Shown: one piece after another, positions 6,201 to 8,834 of the stretch | Layout: each line of letters opens with the position of its first letter | Position numbering within the stretch: the stretch's first letter is position 1 | NCBI GenBank assembly: GCA_002506025.1 | Contig: DAWS01000152.1 | Span: 1-8,834 of the forward strand | Source: Euryarchaeota archaeon UBA111 | GTDB taxonomy: Archaea > Thermoplasmatota > Poseidoniia > Poseidoniales > Poseidoniaceae | Length of the DNA stretch: 8,834 nt | Direction of reading: 5' to 3' | The notes under the pieces: generated by a model | Database searches by the model: none | Told to the model about the DNA's origin: nothing | Seen by the model: the letters and a program-made list of their open reading frames with translations, nothing else | Translations under genes and position numbers: made by a program

Positions 6201-8189
6201 ATGGTTCTTAGTGCGCTACCGGGTGTTGGCGAAAGATTAGCCAAGAAAATGACCGACCATTTTGGTTCTGAGGAGGCAGTCCTAAGTTCACTAAAATCGG
6301 GAGATATTGGTCAAATCGCTGAAATTGATGGCGTGTCACCTAAACGAGCCTTAGCGCTAGCGCGTAGCGTTGCCGGCGATGACGGTCAATTTTTGGCCAC
6401 TAAAGAAGCAGTCAAATTACATCAACAATTGATTAATCAGATTTCAGGATTTATCGCCTCACCGGCAACTAAAGATCGTCTTCAGCTACTCACTCCAATA
6501 AAAGACCCCACGATGCGTAGAGAAGCAATACAACAAGCAATGACATTTTTGACAGGTGAAAAAGACTTAGCAGAAAGATTGGATGAGGAGCTAAGAAAAA
6601 TAACCTTACTCAAAGCCAACACTGACCGATATGACCGAGTCGTTGTAACTCCTGAGCCCATAGACGAACTCAAGAAGCACTGTCGCTTATTGACTCCAGC
6701 GCCCAGTGAAACGTGGAAGGATTACACTGTATTTGACAAAGTAACTTGGTTGGGCAAAGGCGGACCTAGTGACTTACCTGAAGGTTGGATAGTACTTGGT
6801 GCAAAACCGTCATTAGAACTAATACTGCCTGAGATGACCTTGGATTGGTTTGAGAAAAATCGGCAACCCTTGGAGGCCCTATCCCAAATAATAACTATGT
6901 TAGAAAGCCAACAATCCAATACTGGGTTTTTGTCATCTTTGCGAGCAAGTTGTGACGGTCTCGACCAATTGCCCGAACTTCTCTCCACCTTATTCGAGGA
7001 GGGTGATACTGAACGGGCAGAACTCGTGCAGGATCAATTGTGGACTTATTGTAAGGGACTAGAAAATGAAGTAAACACTGAGGTTGAGAAAGCCATGAAT
7101 GATGCTAAATTAGCATTATCCGGGGCTGAGTTATTAGATGCACTGGCAGATGGTAGCGGTTTCCAACGACGATTGAAAGAAGCCACTGGACATGTTATTG
7201 ATAACGCAATGCAACAAGCGGTGAACAGACTAACTGAATTCATGGAAGGTACCGGTGTAAGATGCCCACCGGTGATATTTACCAGTGATTGGCCGGCAAA
7301 AATTGACCGTCAAGTAATTGAGAAGGTAGATGAAAATTTGGTCAAGCGCATTAGTGCACAACGGTCAAACCACATCTACAATATGGCAAAAAAACTAGGG
7401 CCCCTAAAAGCAAGGTGTCAATTTGCTATACGGTCACTAATCATCAATGACCAGTGGTTAACTATTGCCAGATGGGCAGAGCATTATTCCTGTAACATGC
7501 CAAAATTAGTTGACCACGGAATATGGGTAAAAAGCGGGCGTCATCTGCTACTTGGAATTGAACCTGACCCGGTTACTTACGGAATCGGCAAAGCGGCTCA
7601 AGCAGGTGATAGACAGCCATTGGCCTTACTTACTGGTGCTAACTCTGGTGGCAAGACTACTCTGCTAGAACTTCTAGCGCATACTTGCATACTGGCTCAT
7701 ATGGGTCTGCCTGTACCAGCTGATAATGCTCGAGTCGGCAGAGTTGATACTATTCACATTCTTGCCAAAGCAGGCGGTACGCAAAGCGCTGGAGCACTAG
7801 AACAGACACTTGTTGAGTTGGCAACCGTAGTCAGCGACCCAACGCCAAAACTAATTTTGGCTGATGAACTGGAAGCGATCACTGAACCGGGCGCTGGAGC
7901 GAGAATAATTGCCGGGATGTTGTTGGCCGCACGGGCACAAAAGAACACCAGCATGATGTTAGTAACCCACCTAGCTCCGGCAATAATCGAAGCGTCTGGT
8001 GTCGATGATTTGAGAGTTGACGGCATCGAAGCCAGAGGTTTAGATGCGGATTTAGAGTTAATCGTTGACCGAACGCCAATTCGAAACCACCTGGCCCGCT
8101 CGACCCCTGAGTTAATTGTCAAACGTTTGGTCGAACGTAGCGAAGGTCACGCAAAATCACTATTCGATGATATTCTGCGGATGTTTTAA
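6201..8189 (+). CDS. MutS5/MutS2-like DNA repair/recombination ATPase with N-terminal HhH motifs
   Basis: This 662-residue protein has the MutS-family ATPase at its C-terminus. The Walker A motif is GANSGGKTT (residues 479-487). The segment AGGTQSAGALEQT (524-536) fits the MutS dimer-interface signature region, Walker B is LILADE (D555, E556), and H590 is in LVTHL. Residues 6-31 and 39-53 carry two helix-hairpin-helix motifs (LPGVG and IDGVS), which bind DNA backbone non-specifically. The middle is long and helical, as expected for core and clamp domains. No mismatch-recognition domain (Phe-x-Glu motif) and no C-terminal Smr nuclease is visible. This resembles archaeal MutS5-type proteins, linked to branched or Holliday-junction DNA, more than mismatch-repair MutS. 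ATG 6201 is directly before the first HhH motif and 54 bases after the S15 stop. No MutL is in the window. Confidence 0.88.
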   Translation: MVLSALPGVGERLAKKMTDHFGSEEAVLSSLKSGDIGQIAEIDGVSPKRALALARSVAGDDGQFLATKEAVKLHQQLINQISGFIASPATKDRLQLLTPIKDPTMRREAIQQAMTFLTGEKDLAERLDEELRKITLLKANTDRYDRVVVTPEPIDELKKHCRLLTPAPSETWKDYTVFDKVTWLGKGGPSDLPEGWIVLGAKPSLELILPEMTLDWFEKNRQPLEALSQIITMLESQQSNTGFLSSLRASCDGLDQLPELLSTLFEEGDTERAELVQDQLWTYCKGLENEVNTEVEKAMNDAKLALSGAELLDALADGSGFQRRLKEATGHVIDNAMQQAVNRLTEFMEGTGVRCPPVIFTSDWPAKIDRQVIEKVDENLVKRISAQRSNHIYNMAKKLGPLKARCQFAIRSLIINDQWLTIARWAEHYSCNMPKLVDHGIWVKSGRHLLLGIEPDPVTYGIGKAAQAGDRQPLALLTGANSGGKTTLLELLAHTCILAHMGLPVPADNARVGRVDTIHILAKAGGTQSAGALEQTLVELATVVSDPTPKLILADELEAITEPGAGARIIAGMLLAARAQKNTSMMLVTHLAPAIIEASGVDDLRVDGIEARGLDADLELIVDRTPIRNHLARSTPELIVKRLVERSEGHAKSLFDDILRMF

Positions 8190-8834
8190 TCAGTAAAGCG
8201 GTAGAATTAGTTCAACTGCGAACAGTGGGTCAGGGTCGGTAGAATCGTGGTAAGCGACAACAACTCCGCCATCGTTTAAGATTGCCAGCGAAGCGAAATC
8301 AAATCTTATGTCGTTACCCGCCCCTGACGTCGAGTCTAAATCACCTTGACCGATGTATGTCAAGGTATCTGGCGACATGTCTTCTGAGTAGCCTCTTACA
8401 TGGTATACCGTATCGACATCCGGGCCAGCAGAACTTTGATACCTAACATTCAGCACGAATAGGTCTAGTTCACCATTTGCTTGGAATTCCCATTCTTCAA
8501 TTTGAGTTGCTTGTTCATTGAGTTCGTAGGTATAATTCTGCCAAGTCACTGCACCATCATTTGAGAGATAATGTGTGAAACTAGTACCCGTATTTGCCAC
8601 ACAGTGAATTGTTCCAACAGAGTCAATTTGGCAATATTCGCTGGGAAATTGAACATATAATTCGTTCCACGATAGAGAGGTGTCCATGAAGGCAGCATTA
8701 CCGTTATTGTAGTAAGCAGGGAATACTAACCCACCGCTTGGCATGGGGAAGGCTCGCATTTCTTTGTGAGGTTTGTTGACGTCGTAATATGCTGGTAGGT
8801 CAGCCTCTGTGAAGTCAAGGTCGAGTTCGATCTC
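8190..8834 (-). CDS. Unrecognised protein, probable beta-propeller with Asp-box-like motif, C-terminal part (5' end off the window)
   Basis: The minus-strand frame is open from the right edge to the TGA at 8190-8192, giving 214 visible residues. The ATG at 8757-8759 is internal, since about 25 codons continue upstream of it without a stop. I do not recognise a specific family. The sequence is rich in beta-forming residues, Tyr, Trp and Asp. It has recurring patterns of the kind D..G.hhhhhh (IDSVGTIHCVA, ANGELDLFVLN, LNDGGVVVAYHD), suggesting repeated blades. SNDGAVTW resembles the BNR/sialidase Asp-box S-x-D-x-G-x-T-W, with the Gly one place early. YCQIDSVGTIHC has two cysteines that could pair, suggesting an extracellular location; the signal peptide, if any, is outside the window. 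Its stop codon touches that of the convergent MutS-like gene. Coding status is strong; function is unknown. Confidence 0.75.
   Translation of the reverse strand, partial: EIELDLDFTEADLPAYYDVNKPHKEMRAFPMPSGGLVFPAYYNNGNAAFMDTSLSWNELYVQFPSEYCQIDSVGTIHCVANTGTSFTHYLSNDGAVTWQNYTYELNEQATQIEEWEFQANGELDLFVLNVRYQSSAGPDVDTVYHVRGYSEDMSPDTLTYIGQGDLDSTSGAGNDIRFDFASLAILNDGGVVVAYHDSTDPDPLFAVELILPLY

Noticed and set aside
7754..8122. 122-codon minus-strand open frame opposite the MutS-like ATPase
   Set aside because: It lies wholly inside a strongly conserved ATPase domain. Its predicted protein has low-complexity Ser/Ala composition and no recognisable motif, as expected of a shadow frame.
8757..8759. ATG as the start of the right-edge minus-strand gene
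   Set aside because: About 25 codons continue upstream to the window edge with no stop and similar composition, and no signal peptide follows this ATG. The true start is probably outside.
1..8834. A defence, toxin-antitoxin, mobile or CRISPR system
   Set aside because: No nuclease-toxin pair, transposase, integrase, direct-repeat array or terminal inverted repeat was seen on either strand. Gene content is metabolic, surface and repair.

Overview
The window looks like marine archaeal DNA, most likely Marine Group II (Candidatus Poseidoniales) or a close relative. This is inferred from gene content: a lamin-tail-domain surface protein with a low-complexity stalk, an archaeal-type MutS5/MutS2-like ATPase with N-terminal helix-hairpin-helix motifs, a secreted lipoprotein hydrolase, and very short intergenic gaps. 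No rRNA or marker gene is present to prove it. The window is almost entirely coding. No tRNA, rRNA, CRISPR array, insertion sequence or phage gene was seen, and no stretch over 300 bases lacks a gene.

Layout. (1) Bases 2-874, plus strand: the C-terminal 290 residues of an acyl-CoA dehydrogenase whose start lies off the left edge. It reads like medium-chain acyl-CoA dehydrogenase but lacks the catalytic glutamate at both known positions. (2) Bases 931-3828, minus strand: a 965-residue modular surface protein with signal peptide, lamin tail domain, ATZ/TRZ-type amidohydrolase, Asn/Asp-rich stalk, one transmembrane helix and two EF-hands. (3) An 87-base divergent promoter region. (4) Bases 3916-4290, plus strand: a classical WCGPC thioredoxin. 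(5) Bases 4338-6146, plus strand: a lipoprotein of the S15/CocE alpha/beta-hydrolase family with a complete Ser-Asp-His triad. (6) Bases 6201-8189, plus strand: the MutS-like ATPase. (7) Bases 8190-8834, minus strand: the C-terminal part of an unrecognised, probably beta-propeller protein whose start lies off the right edge. Its stop codon abuts that of the MutS-like gene with no bases between.

How the genes fit together. Thioredoxin, S15 lipoprotein and MutS-like genes are co-directional with gaps of 47 and 54 bases and may be co-transcribed, but their functions do not form an obvious pathway. The two exported hydrolases fit a heterotroph that processes peptides, amides or nitrogen compounds at the cell surface, and the acyl-CoA dehydrogenase fits fatty-acid or branched-acid oxidation. 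I see no clearly new multi-gene system. The most notable single items are the acyl-CoA dehydrogenase missing its catalytic base and the membrane-spanning amidohydrolase with EF-hands predicted on the cytoplasmic side.
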